A stretch of DNA of 20,845 nucleotides from Bacilli bacterium (GTDB lineage Bacteria; Bacillota_I; Bacilli_A; RF39; UBA660): contig CAAGPL010000057.1 of NCBI GenBank assembly GCA_900771805.1, positions 1-20,845 on the forward strand, in the 5' to 3' direction. This document shows positions 1 through 5,812 of the stretch, in pieces. How positions within the stretch are numbered: the stretch's first letter is position 1; each line of letters begins with the position of its first letter. The position numbers and the translations under genes were made by a program. Below the pieces are notes generated by a model, which was not told the origin of the DNA, ran no database searches, and worked only from the letters and a program-made list of their open reading frames with translations.

Positions 1-230
1 ATAGGGCAAACATATTTAGTCGTTTTTAAAACTGTTTTAGTTTTACCATCAGAACATTTATAAGTATTTGTAAATATTCCTTTATCCGTGTAAACAGTAG
101 AACCACCATCAAAATAATATCTGAATTTAACTATTGGACTATTATTAAATGATAGAGCGATTATAAAATCTAATAATATTAAACCTATTATAGAACACAG
201 TGTGATTATTACTATTTTTTTCTTATTCAT
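1..230 (-). CDS. Partial small membrane-anchored protein, unknown
   Basis: The 5' end of a gene that runs off the left edge; the first 76 codons are visible. It starts at an ATG (230-228) with a strong AGGAGG ribosome-binding site at 235-240. The protein opens with MNKKK followed by a hydrophobic segment of about 20 residues (roughly 5-26), so it is probably N-terminally anchored with the rest outside the cell. The exported part is rich in Tyr, Thr and Gly and has two Cys in the visible portion (near residues 63 and 75). I do not recognise a family. It is transcribed leftwards, away from the antirestriction remnant to its right. Confidence 0.7.
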   Translation of the reverse strand, partial: MNKKKIVIITLCSIIGLILLDFIIALSFNNSPIVKFRYYFDGGSTVYTDKGIFTNTYKCSDGKTKTVLKTTKYVCP

Positions 231-281
231 TATACCTCCTCATAAATAATAAACAAAATGTTATTTACTTCTTGTATATTA

Positions 282-287
282 ATTATA
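282..287 (-). promoter_or_regulatory. Possible -10 box for the leftmost gene
   Basis: TATAAT on the minus strand, about 50 bases upstream of the ATG of the partial gene. I see no convincing -35; its expected position falls in the antirestriction remnant. Confidence 0.35.
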
Positions 288-300
288 TCATACCTTTTCC

Positions 301-543
301 AATTTCGAAAATATTTTTGATGCAAGTCAGACTACTATGCCCCTTGAAGAAATTAACAAGTCTTTAAATCCTATGCTTGAAGATCCTAGAGCAGATAGTG
401 TCGCTGATGTTTTTATAAAAGTAATTTATAAAGAGTGATTTAAGGTTAAATATGATAATATTCCAAGTGGTGCTAAAGGTTATTGTGATTTTGATAATAA
501 CACAATTGTTGTTAAGAAAAACCTAAATAATTTAAGGACTTAA
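301..543 (+). pseudogene. Remnant of an ArdC/LtrC-like antirestriction protein
   Basis: Read forward from 301, this stretch gives a recognisable fragment of the ArdC-type antirestriction / plasmid LtrC-like family. It contains an FDASQT motif (316-333; family form VFD-I/V-SQT), then a helical region, then a segment with GYCDF followed by TIVVKK and NLRT. In the family this leads directly into a zinc-peptidase motif (T-I-I/L-HE-x-AH). Here the frame ends in TAA at 541 just before that motif. There is also an in-frame TGA at 436-438, where a Gly-like residue is expected. No start codon or ribosome-binding site precedes it. It is therefore a dead internal fragment, probably left by a plasmid or conjugative element. 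Family assignment is from memory of motifs. Confidence 0.65.
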
Positions 544-577
544 AACGAATAAGTTTTTAGAAAAAGCAAATAAAATT

Positions 578-617
578 AAAACTGATATTTAGAAATTTTT
601 TCTAATTATCAGTTTTT
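578..617. terminator. Bidirectional hairpin terminator
   Basis: A 10-bp stem, aaaactgata (578-587) with tatcagtttt (607-616), extended inward by TAGAA/TTCTA, with T-runs on both strands. It lies just past the stop of the leftward 203-aa gene and would also end rightward transcription through the remnant. Confidence 0.75.
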
Positions 618-639
618 TGCCTAACAATTTAATTAATTA

Positions 640-1251
640 TTATTTATCTCCTTCACTATTTAAACCACTTTTAATACCACTAGTTATTCCTTTAGCAATT
701 TCTCCTGCTGCATTACCAACAGTTGGTGCCATCTTTTCAATACCTTCCTTAGCAAGTGGCATAGTTTGCTGCATTCCAAATGCAAGGATGTGTCTTCTTT
801 TTGCAAACATAAGTATAGAACCTGAAATCATAACGGTTACTACACATATAAATATTCCTATCATTATAAATACTCCACTTGAAAAATCATCTATGCTATT
901 TTTAGCAACACAATACTCTTTTGTTAGTAAATTATTTTTGTATTCATCAAAATTACAGTATGAAAAGCTTGGGTCTAATGCTTTTGTAATAATTTTCAAA
1001 TCATAAGTCTTACCATCTTGATATTCTGCAAATTCATCAAACTTTACTCCTTCGGATTCAAGTTCTCTTTTTTTATTTTCTAATTGCACCTTTAATGTAT
1101 CAACCTTTTCAGTTCCCGGTTTTGAAACTCCTTTATAAATTAAAAAGCCTCCGATTAGCAAACCAATAACTAATACTAAAATTGCACCTAAAGTAATAGA
1201 TTTTTCTGCAGCTTGATACTTTTGCTCATTTAAATATTCTTTATTTTCCAT
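640..1251 (-). CDS. Two-TM membrane protein with coiled-coil ectodomain, unknown
   Basis: 203 aa. TM1 lies at about residues 20-42 and TM2 at about 127-150. The 85 residues between them start with a charged helical stretch (about 50-70) and contain two Cys (in SYCNF and KEYCVAK), which could pair outside the cell. After TM2 there is a short basic segment (KRRH) and a tail rich in Gly, Ala and Lys. Topology by the positive-inside rule puts both ends in the cytoplasm. It follows the 167-aa gene 79 bp upstream on the same strand, which has the same plan (TM, helical loop with two Cys, TM, basic tail). The two are probably expressed from one promoter at 1860-1888. The start has an AGGAGG site (GGAGGCTTAATATG context). 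No known family recognised. Confidence 0.75.
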   Translation of the reverse strand: MENKEYLNEQKYQAAEKSITLGAILVLVIGLLIGGFLIYKGVSKPGTEKVDTLKVQLENKKRELESEGVKFDEFAEYQDGKTYDLKIITKALDPSFSYCNFDEYKNNLLTKEYCVAKNSIDDFSSGVFIMIGIFICVVTVMISGSILMFAKRRHILAFGMQQTMPLAKEGIEKMAPTVGNAAGEIAKGITSGIKSGLNSEGDK

Positions 1252-1290
1252 ATTAAGCCTCCTATTATAATAATTTTTATTCTTTAATAC

Positions 1291-1327
1291 AATAAACTAG
1301 ATAGCCTCAAATGCCACCTAGTTTATT
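1291..1327. terminator. Intergenic inverted repeat, possible weak terminator
   Basis: A perfect 10-bp inverted repeat, aataaactag (1291-1300) and ctagtttatt (1318-1327), with a 17-base loop, between the two leftward membrane-protein genes. It has no clean T-run, so it may be a partial terminator that lowers expression of the second gene, or an mRNA processing or stabilising element. Confidence 0.45.
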
Positions 1328-1330
1328 AAT

Positions 1331-1834
1331 TTAATTATAAGTTTTTTTACCCTTAACTAGGTATATTATAAATGCACCAAGTAATGAAACTCCCGCGATT
1401 GATGCACCAATTATATAGAAAATTTGATATGACATAGGCTTTACCTTTTGATAATAAACTGTATTATCATAATTTTCTATTTTAAATTGCTCAGTTTCTA
1501 AATCATTTATTTTATCTTCTATATCGCTTAATTCTCTTTGACACTTAGAATGATTAGTAAACCAATTTGGATCAGACATACTCATTGAATCACATTCTTG
1601 ATTTTTTTGTTCTTCCGCAGCTTTTAAAGGCTTTAATTCTTCAATAATTTCTGCATATCTTTTTTCAAGTTTTTCCTTATTTTCATATGCCTGCTTATAT
1701 GCATCCTTTGACCTTTGTTTATTGGTTTTGTTTGCATTAAGTTCTCTTACTCCACCAATGCCTGCAACTACTAATCCAATTATAAAACCTATTATAATTA
1801 TCTTAATTGGTAATGTTAATTTTTTCTTATCCAC
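1331..1834 (-). CDS. Two-TM membrane protein with coiled-coil ectodomain, unknown
   Basis: 167 aa. TM1 is at about residues 10-30 and TM2 at about 137-160. The loop between is strongly charged and helical (about 40-125), very likely a coiled coil, with two Cys (in NQECDS and HSKCQRE) that could form a disulphide outside the cell. The tail after TM2 is short and basic. I chose the GTG at 1834, with AGGAG about 10 bases upstream; no better ATG is near. It is the first gene of a leftward pair with the 203-aa protein and has a good promoter (TTTACT, 17-bp spacer, TATAAT) that overlaps a repeated motif upstream of the divergent XRE regulator. Function unknown; regulation by that neighbour is inferred. 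Confidence 0.75.
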   Translation of the reverse strand: MDKKKLTLPIKIIIIGFIIGLVVAGIGGVRELNANKTNKQRSKDAYKQAYENKEKLEKRYAEIIEELKPLKAAEEQKNQECDSMSMSDPNWFTNHSKCQRELSDIEDKINDLETEQFKIENYDNTVYYQKVKPMSYQIFYIIGASIAGVSLLGAFIIYLVKGKKTYN

Positions 1835-1859
1835 TATACTTTAACTCCTTTCTACCATC

Positions 1860-1888
1860 ATTATATATTATTTTTATCTTGCAGTAAA
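1860..1888 (-). promoter_or_regulatory. Promoter of the two-membrane-protein operon
   Basis: Minus strand: -35 TTTACT (1888-1883), 17-bp spacer, consensus -10 TATAAT (1865-1860). The -35 lies inside the left copy of the repeated 12-mer (1879-1890), so a protein bound there would block it. Confidence 0.6.
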
Positions 1889-1917
1889 TACTTCATGTGA
1901 ATATTTTGCAGTAAATA
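1879..1917. promoter_or_regulatory. Pair of operator-like direct repeats between divergent genes
   Basis: The 12-mer ttgcagtaaata occurs exactly at 1879-1890 and 1906-1917, a 27-bp period (about 2.6 helical turns). The left copy covers the -35 of the leftward promoter. The same copy gives a TTGCAG -35 for a rightward promoter, with TATTTT at 1902-1907 after a 17-bp spacer. The right copy lies just past that -10 region. This is the usual placement for operators of a divergently encoded XRE repressor. Confidence 0.55.
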
Positions 1918-1946
1918 ATATCATAGTTTACATAGAGGTGTAAATT

Positions 1947-2228
1947 ATGAGAATAGAATTTGATAATTTAAGAGATCTTTTAACATTTAATATAAAGTAT
2001 TATAGATACGTTAATAATTACTCACAAGAAAAGCTTGCTGAATTAAGCAAGCTAAGTCCTAGGTATATAACTGATGTTGAACGCGGATTACATTGCCCTA
2101 CTATTCCTAAAATAGAAAGCATAGCTAAATCTTTAAATATAGAGCCATATCAGTTATTTGTTAATATTGATAGAGATGAAAATATAATTAATAAAATGAG
2201 AAGCGGAAGACAGTATAATCAAAAATAG
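1947..2228 (+). CDS. XRE/Cro-family helix-turn-helix transcriptional regulator
   Basis: 93 aa, a single HTH_3 domain at about residues 10-68. The pattern is typical: YSQEKLAELSKLSPRYITDVERG forms the turn and recognition helix, followed by CPTIPKIESIAKSLNIEPYQLF. A basic, flexible tail of about 20 residues follows (RSGRQYNQK). There is no separate sensor domain, so any signal would act through stability or a partner. The ATG has GAGGTG upstream. It faces a leftward two-gene membrane operon across a 112-bp gap holding two copies of a 12-mer. By analogy with small XRE regulators it probably represses both itself and that operon. The HTH call is firm; the regulatory role is inferred. Confidence 0.85.
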   Translation: MRIEFDNLRDLLTFNIKYYRYVNNYSQEKLAELSKLSPRYITDVERGLHCPTIPKIESIAKSLNIEPYQLFVNIDRDENIINKMRSGRQYNQK

Positions 2229-2249
2229 CTTTTATTATTTTGTCGAATT

Positions 2250-2258
2250 TGGTATAAT
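2250..2258 (+). promoter_or_regulatory. Extended -10 promoter for the 289-aa gene
   Basis: TGG plus TATAAT (an extended -10), with only a weak T-rich -35 around 2230-2236. Transcription should begin near 2265, a few bases before a long hairpin and about 70 bases before the ATG at 2336. Confidence 0.5.
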
Positions 2259-2268
2259 GTAATTAGTT

Positions 2269-2310
2269 AAAGGGCTAGTATAGACTTTGAAGAGTTTATA
2301 CTAGCTCTTT
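2269..2310 (+). promoter_or_regulatory. 18-bp hairpin in the 5' leader (or terminator of the XRE gene)
   Basis: aaagggctagtatagact (2269-2286) pairs with agtttatactagctcttt (2293-2310) around a ttgaag loop. The two imperfect positions are G.U wobbles if the rightward RNA folds but A.C mismatches on the other strand, so rightward RNA is the structured form. The following T-run is short (four, then A). It starts just after the predicted start of transcription, so it may be an attenuator or stabilising 5' stem. It could also end transcription from the XRE gene. Confidence 0.6.
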
Positions 2311-2335
2311 TACAAACTGTGGGAGGAGAGAAGAA

Positions 2336-3205
2336 ATGAAAAAAAATACAAATATAGAAATTAAGAAAATTATATGCATTTTAATAGTTACAATATTATT
2401 TCTTATTGTTATTGATTTAATTGATATAACACAGTATATCCCACTTTCCAAAAATTATGATTGGCTAGGTATTTGTAGTGCTATTATTGGCGGTATTTTA
2501 GGAGCAATAGCTACTTTGATTGGCGTTTATAAAACTATAAATTATGAAAAAGAAAGGGATAAAAAACAAGAGTTAGAAAATAGAAAAAACAATTATTATT
2601 CTTATCTAACTTTTAGTAAACAACCTATAAAAATAACTATATCGTTAGACTCAATAACTAATATATCCAATATAAAAAATCAGAATATTTTGATTGGAAA
2701 AAATGTGGAAATTACTTCACCCAATTATTTTGATATAGAATTAAATTTTAATATGTTAAATAATATTTTTCCGTCTTCTGTAACATTAAATAAATTAACA
2801 ATAAACTATGGTGATAAAAACTCATATAATGAAATTCATTTTGATAGTAGTGAGTCTTTTTATAAATATTCTAAAGGTTATAATAAAATAACTATTAAAA
2901 ATGAAAGAACTGTTACTTTTGTATCCCGATGTTTAATTAATAATAGAACGAAGGACAAGTTAAGTGAATACTTAAAGCAATCAAAGCATATAGATATAAT
3001 CACTGACATAAGTTTTTTAAATCCGTCTAAAATTGTAACAAAAGGAATTTTTAATGTAAATTTAGAAATATCTAATATTGAAAAAATAGGAAACCCTAAA
3101 AATCTAGGTTCAAATAAGCTTGAAATAACCTACAATTCTACAAATGCCTATTTTCTTATAGAGGATATATACCATGTAAGTGAGAAAACAAAAATAACTA
3201 GGTAA
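2336..3205 (+). CDS. Two-TM protein with large cytoplasmic domain, unknown
   Basis: 289 aa. Two membrane segments lie near the N-terminus (about 12-32 and 46-66; the second is Gly- and Ile-rich). Then comes a short charged helix (YEKERDKKQELENRK) and about 200 residues with alternating strands and many Asn and Ile, with no motif I recognise. Many Bacillota accessory genes share this plan (two N-terminal TMs with an IGG..GAIATLIG-type second helix, then a soluble domain), but that does not give a function. The start is supported by GGGAGGAGAG upstream. It has its own promoter and leader hairpin and ends in a terminator that overlaps its stop codon, so it is probably monocistronic. Confidence 0.75.
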   Translation: MKKNTNIEIKKIICILIVTILFLIVIDLIDITQYIPLSKNYDWLGICSAIIGGILGAIATLIGVYKTINYEKERDKKQELENRKNNYYSYLTFSKQPIKITISLDSITNISNIKNQNILIGKNVEITSPNYFDIELNFNMLNNIFPSSVTLNKLTINYGDKNSYNEIHFDSSESFYKYSKGYNKITIKNERTVTFVSRCLINNRTKDKLSEYLKQSKHIDIITDISFLNPSKIVTKGIFNVNLEISNIEKIGNPKNLGSNKLEITYNSTNAYFLIEDIYHVSEKTKITR

Positions 3206-3228
3206 CAATTCACGTTATCTAATTTTTT
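3199..3228 (+). terminator. Hairpin terminator overlapping a stop codon
   Basis: taggtaac (3199-3206) pairs with gttatcta (3214-3221), with one G.U pair, a 7-base loop and a following T-run. The stop codon of the 289-aa gene (3203-3205) is in the left arm. Confidence 0.65.
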
Positions 3229-3239
3229 ATTATATATTA

Positions 3240-3719
3240 TTACTCACTAATATCTCCAAGAATAAATGGAACGGCTTTTTTTAGTTCACTTAAAGTAGTT
3301 TCTATTTGATATCCTATCTTGCCACCACTAAATATAATCTTATCATAAGAAGATGCACTCTCATCTATTACTGTTTTAAATAACTTTTTCATTCCTACAG
3401 GAGAACATCCTCCGTGAATATAGCCTGTAAGTGGTAATAATTCAGCCTGCTTAACCATTGATATACTTTTTTCTCCTACTATTTTAGCAGCCTTTTTTAA
3501 ATTTAATTCTTTGTTTACTGGTACTAAAAACACAAAGTGATTACCAGATTTACCTATGGTTACTAAAGTTTTAAAAACATAGTTGGGATCTTCATTTAAC
3601 ACACTTGCAACTTCCATACCACTAATGGCGCTGGTATTAATATAACTATGAGTTTTAAATACAATTTTCTTTTGCTCTAACTCTCTCATAGCATTGGTTT
3701 TTTCTTCTTTCTTTTTCAA
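3240..3719 (-). CDS. ybaK: YbaK-family Cys-tRNA(Pro)/aminoacyl-tRNA deacylase
   Basis: 159 aa, the usual length and layout for YbaK/EbsC proteins. These hydrolyse mischarged tRNA in trans, classically Cys-tRNA(Pro) made by ProRS. Recognisable parts are KTNAMRELE at the start, the VFKTLV segment with the conserved catalytic-site Lys (near residue 50), FVFLVPVNKELNLKK, TGYIHGGCSPVGMKK (Gly-rich substrate loop) and FSGGKIGYQIE near the end. The start used is a TTG (3719) with AGGAAG upstream; an internal ATG at NAM (residue 11) is the alternative. An extended -10 (TGATATAAT, minus strand) at about 3742-3747 suggests its own promoter. It is convergent with the 289-aa gene. Confidence 0.9.
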   Translation of the reverse strand: MKKKEEKTNAMRELEQKKIVFKTHSYINTSAISGMEVASVLNEDPNYVFKTLVTIGKSGNHFVFLVPVNKELNLKKAAKIVGEKSISMVKQAELLPLTGYIHGGCSPVGMKKLFKTVIDESASSYDKIIFSGGKIGYQIETTLSELKKAVPFILGDISE

Positions 3720-3741
3720 GATAAATCACTTCCTGTATTTA

Positions 3742-3747
3742 ATTATA
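3742..3747 (-). promoter_or_regulatory. Extended -10 for the YbaK gene
   Basis: Minus strand TGA-TATAAT about 25 bases upstream of the TTG start, with no clear -35. It suggests independent transcription rather than read-through from the DUF4173-like gene. Confidence 0.4.
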
Positions 3748-3789
3748 TCACAATAATCTTATCAATTATATTTTAAAAATAAGCTCTAT

Positions 3790-5001
3790 TTACTTTGATA
3801 TATTTTCCAAAATTCCTATAAACCAATCATTACATACATATAAATTAATTACGTATGTTATGGTCATAATAATTAAAAATACCATTCCATCTTTTTTAGC
3901 ACCTCTTAGTATTTTCTTTATAATAAAGCCAAATAATATAATTTCCATAAATAGAAACAATATAACTTGTAATCTAAGATTAGTAAATCCAAATCTTCCT
4001 ATGTATAAGAACATTCTATAATAAGAGTTAAATATTAGAAATATAGAAAATGCTATTAAAGATAAAACTAAGCATTTAACTTTTTTATCTTCTTTAACTA
4101 AGTTTGTTTTATATATTAAATATAATATTATTCCGAAATTTATTAGTGTTACAAATAAAAGTTGGAAAAATCCTTCTCTTGCATAGCTGGAATAAATATA
4201 TCCTTTAGGAACCTTAAGGAAGTTACCACAAAGTTTAGATATCTCTGATATTAAAAATAAAACAAATACAAAGTTTACTATGAAAAGCATAGTTGTAACA
4301 ACTGTTTTATTTACACAACTCATTTTACTTTCTTTTAAAGCTATTTCCTTATTTTTAAATAAGTTAATACCTATTACAAACAAGATAACAAAATATATTA
4401 TTCCTTTAATAACATACCACAAGTTAAAATTTACATTAATATTTATAGCAATACTAGATAAAAACTTATCAAAATAAGCATCCGCACTAGTTAAAAGTGC
4501 AAGTATTAATCCTGATATAAAAACACCTATAATAGTTCCAAATATAATGTTAATTACCTTATCATTTTTATCTTTCTTTGTATCTATTTTAATAAATTTA
4601 AGGTTTTTAAATAAATTCTTTGGAAATAGTTTAAATACTAAAAACATATTTTCTAAAGATACTTTAAAATCACTTCTTACAAGTATAAATAAATACGTAG
4701 AAATTAATAATGGTAAAACTATTATATTAAGTAACTGGTTAGTACCATCTAAATTACCTTTTAATACTTTCAAAACTAAGTTACTTATAATTATAAGAAC
4801 TATTGGAATGATAAGTAAATAAGCCTTTTTATTTGTTCCCTCATAATCTTTAACTAAAATAGTACTTGATATTAAGATCATTAAGAAAGGAAACATAACA
4901 CTTTTAAAATAAAAATCTATATTTAACATTCCTACAATAACTATTAAAATAGCAGATATTAAAGGAACTAATATATGTTTTTTTCTATTTTTACTGTTCA
5001 T
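3790..5001 (-). CDS. DUF4173/DUF4153-like polytopic membrane protein
   Basis: About 403 aa, with roughly ten or more hydrophobic segments over the whole length. Motifs matching my memory of the DUF4173 family are LLTSADAYF in the middle, SSYAREGFFQLL, and SYYRMFLYIGRFGFTNLR in the C-terminal third. The function of the family is not known. I take the ATG at 5001, preceded by AAGGGTGAT at 4-bp spacing. A GTG at 5010 is in frame but lies inside that ribosome-binding site. The start overlaps the end of the upstream HTH gene by 11 bp, so translation is probably coupled. Last gene of a three-gene operon (DUF2975, YozG-like HTH, this). Family call moderately sure. Confidence 0.75.
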   Translation of the reverse strand: MNSKNRKKHILVPLISAILIVIVGMLNIDFYFKSVMFPFLMILISSTILVKDYEGTNKKAYLLIIPIVLIIISNLVLKVLKGNLDGTNQLLNIIVLPLLISTYLFILVRSDFKVSLENMFLVFKLFPKNLFKNLKFIKIDTKKDKNDKVINIIFGTIIGVFISGLILALLTSADAYFDKFLSSIAININVNFNLWYVIKGIIYFVILFVIGINLFKNKEIALKESKMSCVNKTVVTTMLFIVNFVFVLFLISEISKLCGNFLKVPKGYIYSSYAREGFFQLLFVTLINFGIILYLIYKTNLVKEDKKVKCLVLSLIAFSIFLIFNSYYRMFLYIGRFGFTNLRLQVILFLFMEIILFGFIIKKILRGAKKDGMVFLIIMTITYVINLYVCNDWFIGILENISK

Positions 5002-5206
5002 TATTATCACCCTTGTATTCTAATATATCACTTGGCTGACAGTTAAGCACTTTGCAAATTACTTCTAGCGTTGAAAATCTTATCGCTTTTGCCTTATTTG
5101 TTTTTAATATTGAAAGATTAGTCGTTGTAATACCAGTTTTTAGGCTAAGTTCATTTAGTGACATCTTTCTTTTAGCCATCATAACATCTAAATTAACTAC
5201 TATCAT
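4991..5206 (-). CDS. YozG-like small HTH (Cro/XRE) regulator
   Basis: 71 aa, essentially one HTH domain. LNELSLKTGITTTNLSILKT is the core, then RFSTLEVICKVLNCQPSDILEY. This compact form, with LD.MMAKRKMS at the start and CQPSDILEY at the end, is typical of the YozG/HTH_26 group, which is usually encoded beside DUF2975 membrane proteins as it is here. It starts 11 bp after the DUF2975 stop. The TAG stop of that gene sits in the AGGAGG site of this one. Its end overlaps the next gene. It probably regulates its own operon through the strong promoter at 5693-5721. Fold certain; target inferred. Confidence 0.88.
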   Translation of the reverse strand: MIVVNLDVMMAKRKMSLNELSLKTGITTTNLSILKTNKAKAIRFSTLEVICKVLNCQPSDILEYKGDNNEQ

Positions 5207-5217
5207 AAAAGTGCCTC

Positions 5218-5670
5218 CTAAACCGTAAAATCTACTTCCGTTTTATATTTTATCGCAGCTTTTATAACTTCCGCTAAAACGTAAAATGAAAGTGATGTAA
5301 AAAAACAAATAAGTGCAACTACAAACGTTAATAAATTTGGTATAAATACACCTTTAATAATTACTATTAAAAATAGAATCATAAACATAACTGCAATTAC
5401 TTTTAAAGTATCTTCTAATTTTTTATTAAAAGGACTTCCACTATAAACAATGTTAAATAAACCAATTAATCTATATACTATATAAAGTCCAATTATATAG
5501 CACATATAAAACGCTAATCTATAAATTGGTATATGTTTTTTAAATAAATCAATATCGCTTCCTTTAAACATATCATAAAGTTCTGGAATAAATATAAAAC
5601 ACCCTATTCCAATAATTAAAATAACAATTAACAATATAGATACTGCTTTAGCTAGTACACTTTTTTTCAT
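5218..5670 (-). CDS. DUF2975-family membrane protein
   Basis: 150 aa with four membrane segments (about 10-30, 50-72, 88-110, 115-138). The loop after TM2 contains the family-typical IGLFNIVYSGSPFNKK followed by LEDTLKVIA. DUF2975 proteins are small four-TM proteins of unknown function, commonly encoded immediately upstream of a YozG-like HTH gene. That order is present here. The ATG has GAGGTGAGG upstream and a near-consensus promoter at 5693-5721. First gene of the operon and divergent from the MgtA pump. A membrane sensor or partner of the HTH is a reasonable guess only. Confidence 0.85.
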   Translation of the reverse strand: MKKSVLAKAVSILLIVILIIGIGCFIFIPELYDMFKGSDIDLFKKHIPIYRLAFYMCYIIGLYIVYRLIGLFNIVYSGSPFNKKLEDTLKVIAVMFMILFLIVIIKGVFIPNLLTFVVALICFFTSLSFYVLAEVIKAAIKYKTEVDFTV

Positions 5671-5692
5671 AATTTTTCCTCACCTCAATTTA

Positions 5693-5721
5693 ATAATACG
5701 TCTTATTTTATTAATTGTCAA
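5693..5721 (-). promoter_or_regulatory. Strong sigma-A promoter of the DUF2975 operon
   Basis: Minus strand: perfect -35 TTGACA (5721-5716), 17-bp spacer, -10 TATTAT (5698-5693). Transcription would start about 15-20 bases upstream of the DUF2975 start. So strong a promoter next to an HTH gene fits repression. Confidence 0.7.
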
Positions 5722-5782
5722 TATATTTTTATCGATTATCATAAAATAATTCATTTTTTATTTATTCATAATAAAAAAATTG

Positions 5783-5791
5783 TGCTATAAT
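5783..5791 (+). promoter_or_regulatory. Extended -10 promoter of mgtA
   Basis: TGC plus TATAAT; -35 poor (T-rich near 5763-5770). The predicted start of transcription (about 5798) leaves only about 15 bases before the ATG at 5813, so there is no room for an M-box or other Mg2+-responsive leader. Confidence 0.5.
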
Positions 5792-5812
5792 TTATTATAG
5801 GATGGTGGTTAT

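Noticed and set aside
262..269. A third copy of the XRE operator motif (tatttact) upstream of the leftmost gene
   Set aside because: Only 8 of 12 bases match, in AT-rich DNA where such matches are common.
436..438. TGA in the antirestriction remnant read as Trp (genetic code 4)
   Set aside because: Trp is TGG in the intact genes checked, and long ORFs have no internal TGA. The fragment also lacks a start and the HExxH motif, so a dead gene explains it better.
5792..5812. Mg2+ riboswitch (M-box) before mgtA
   Set aside because: The predicted leader is about 15 bases long, and no structured element lies between the promoter and the ATG.
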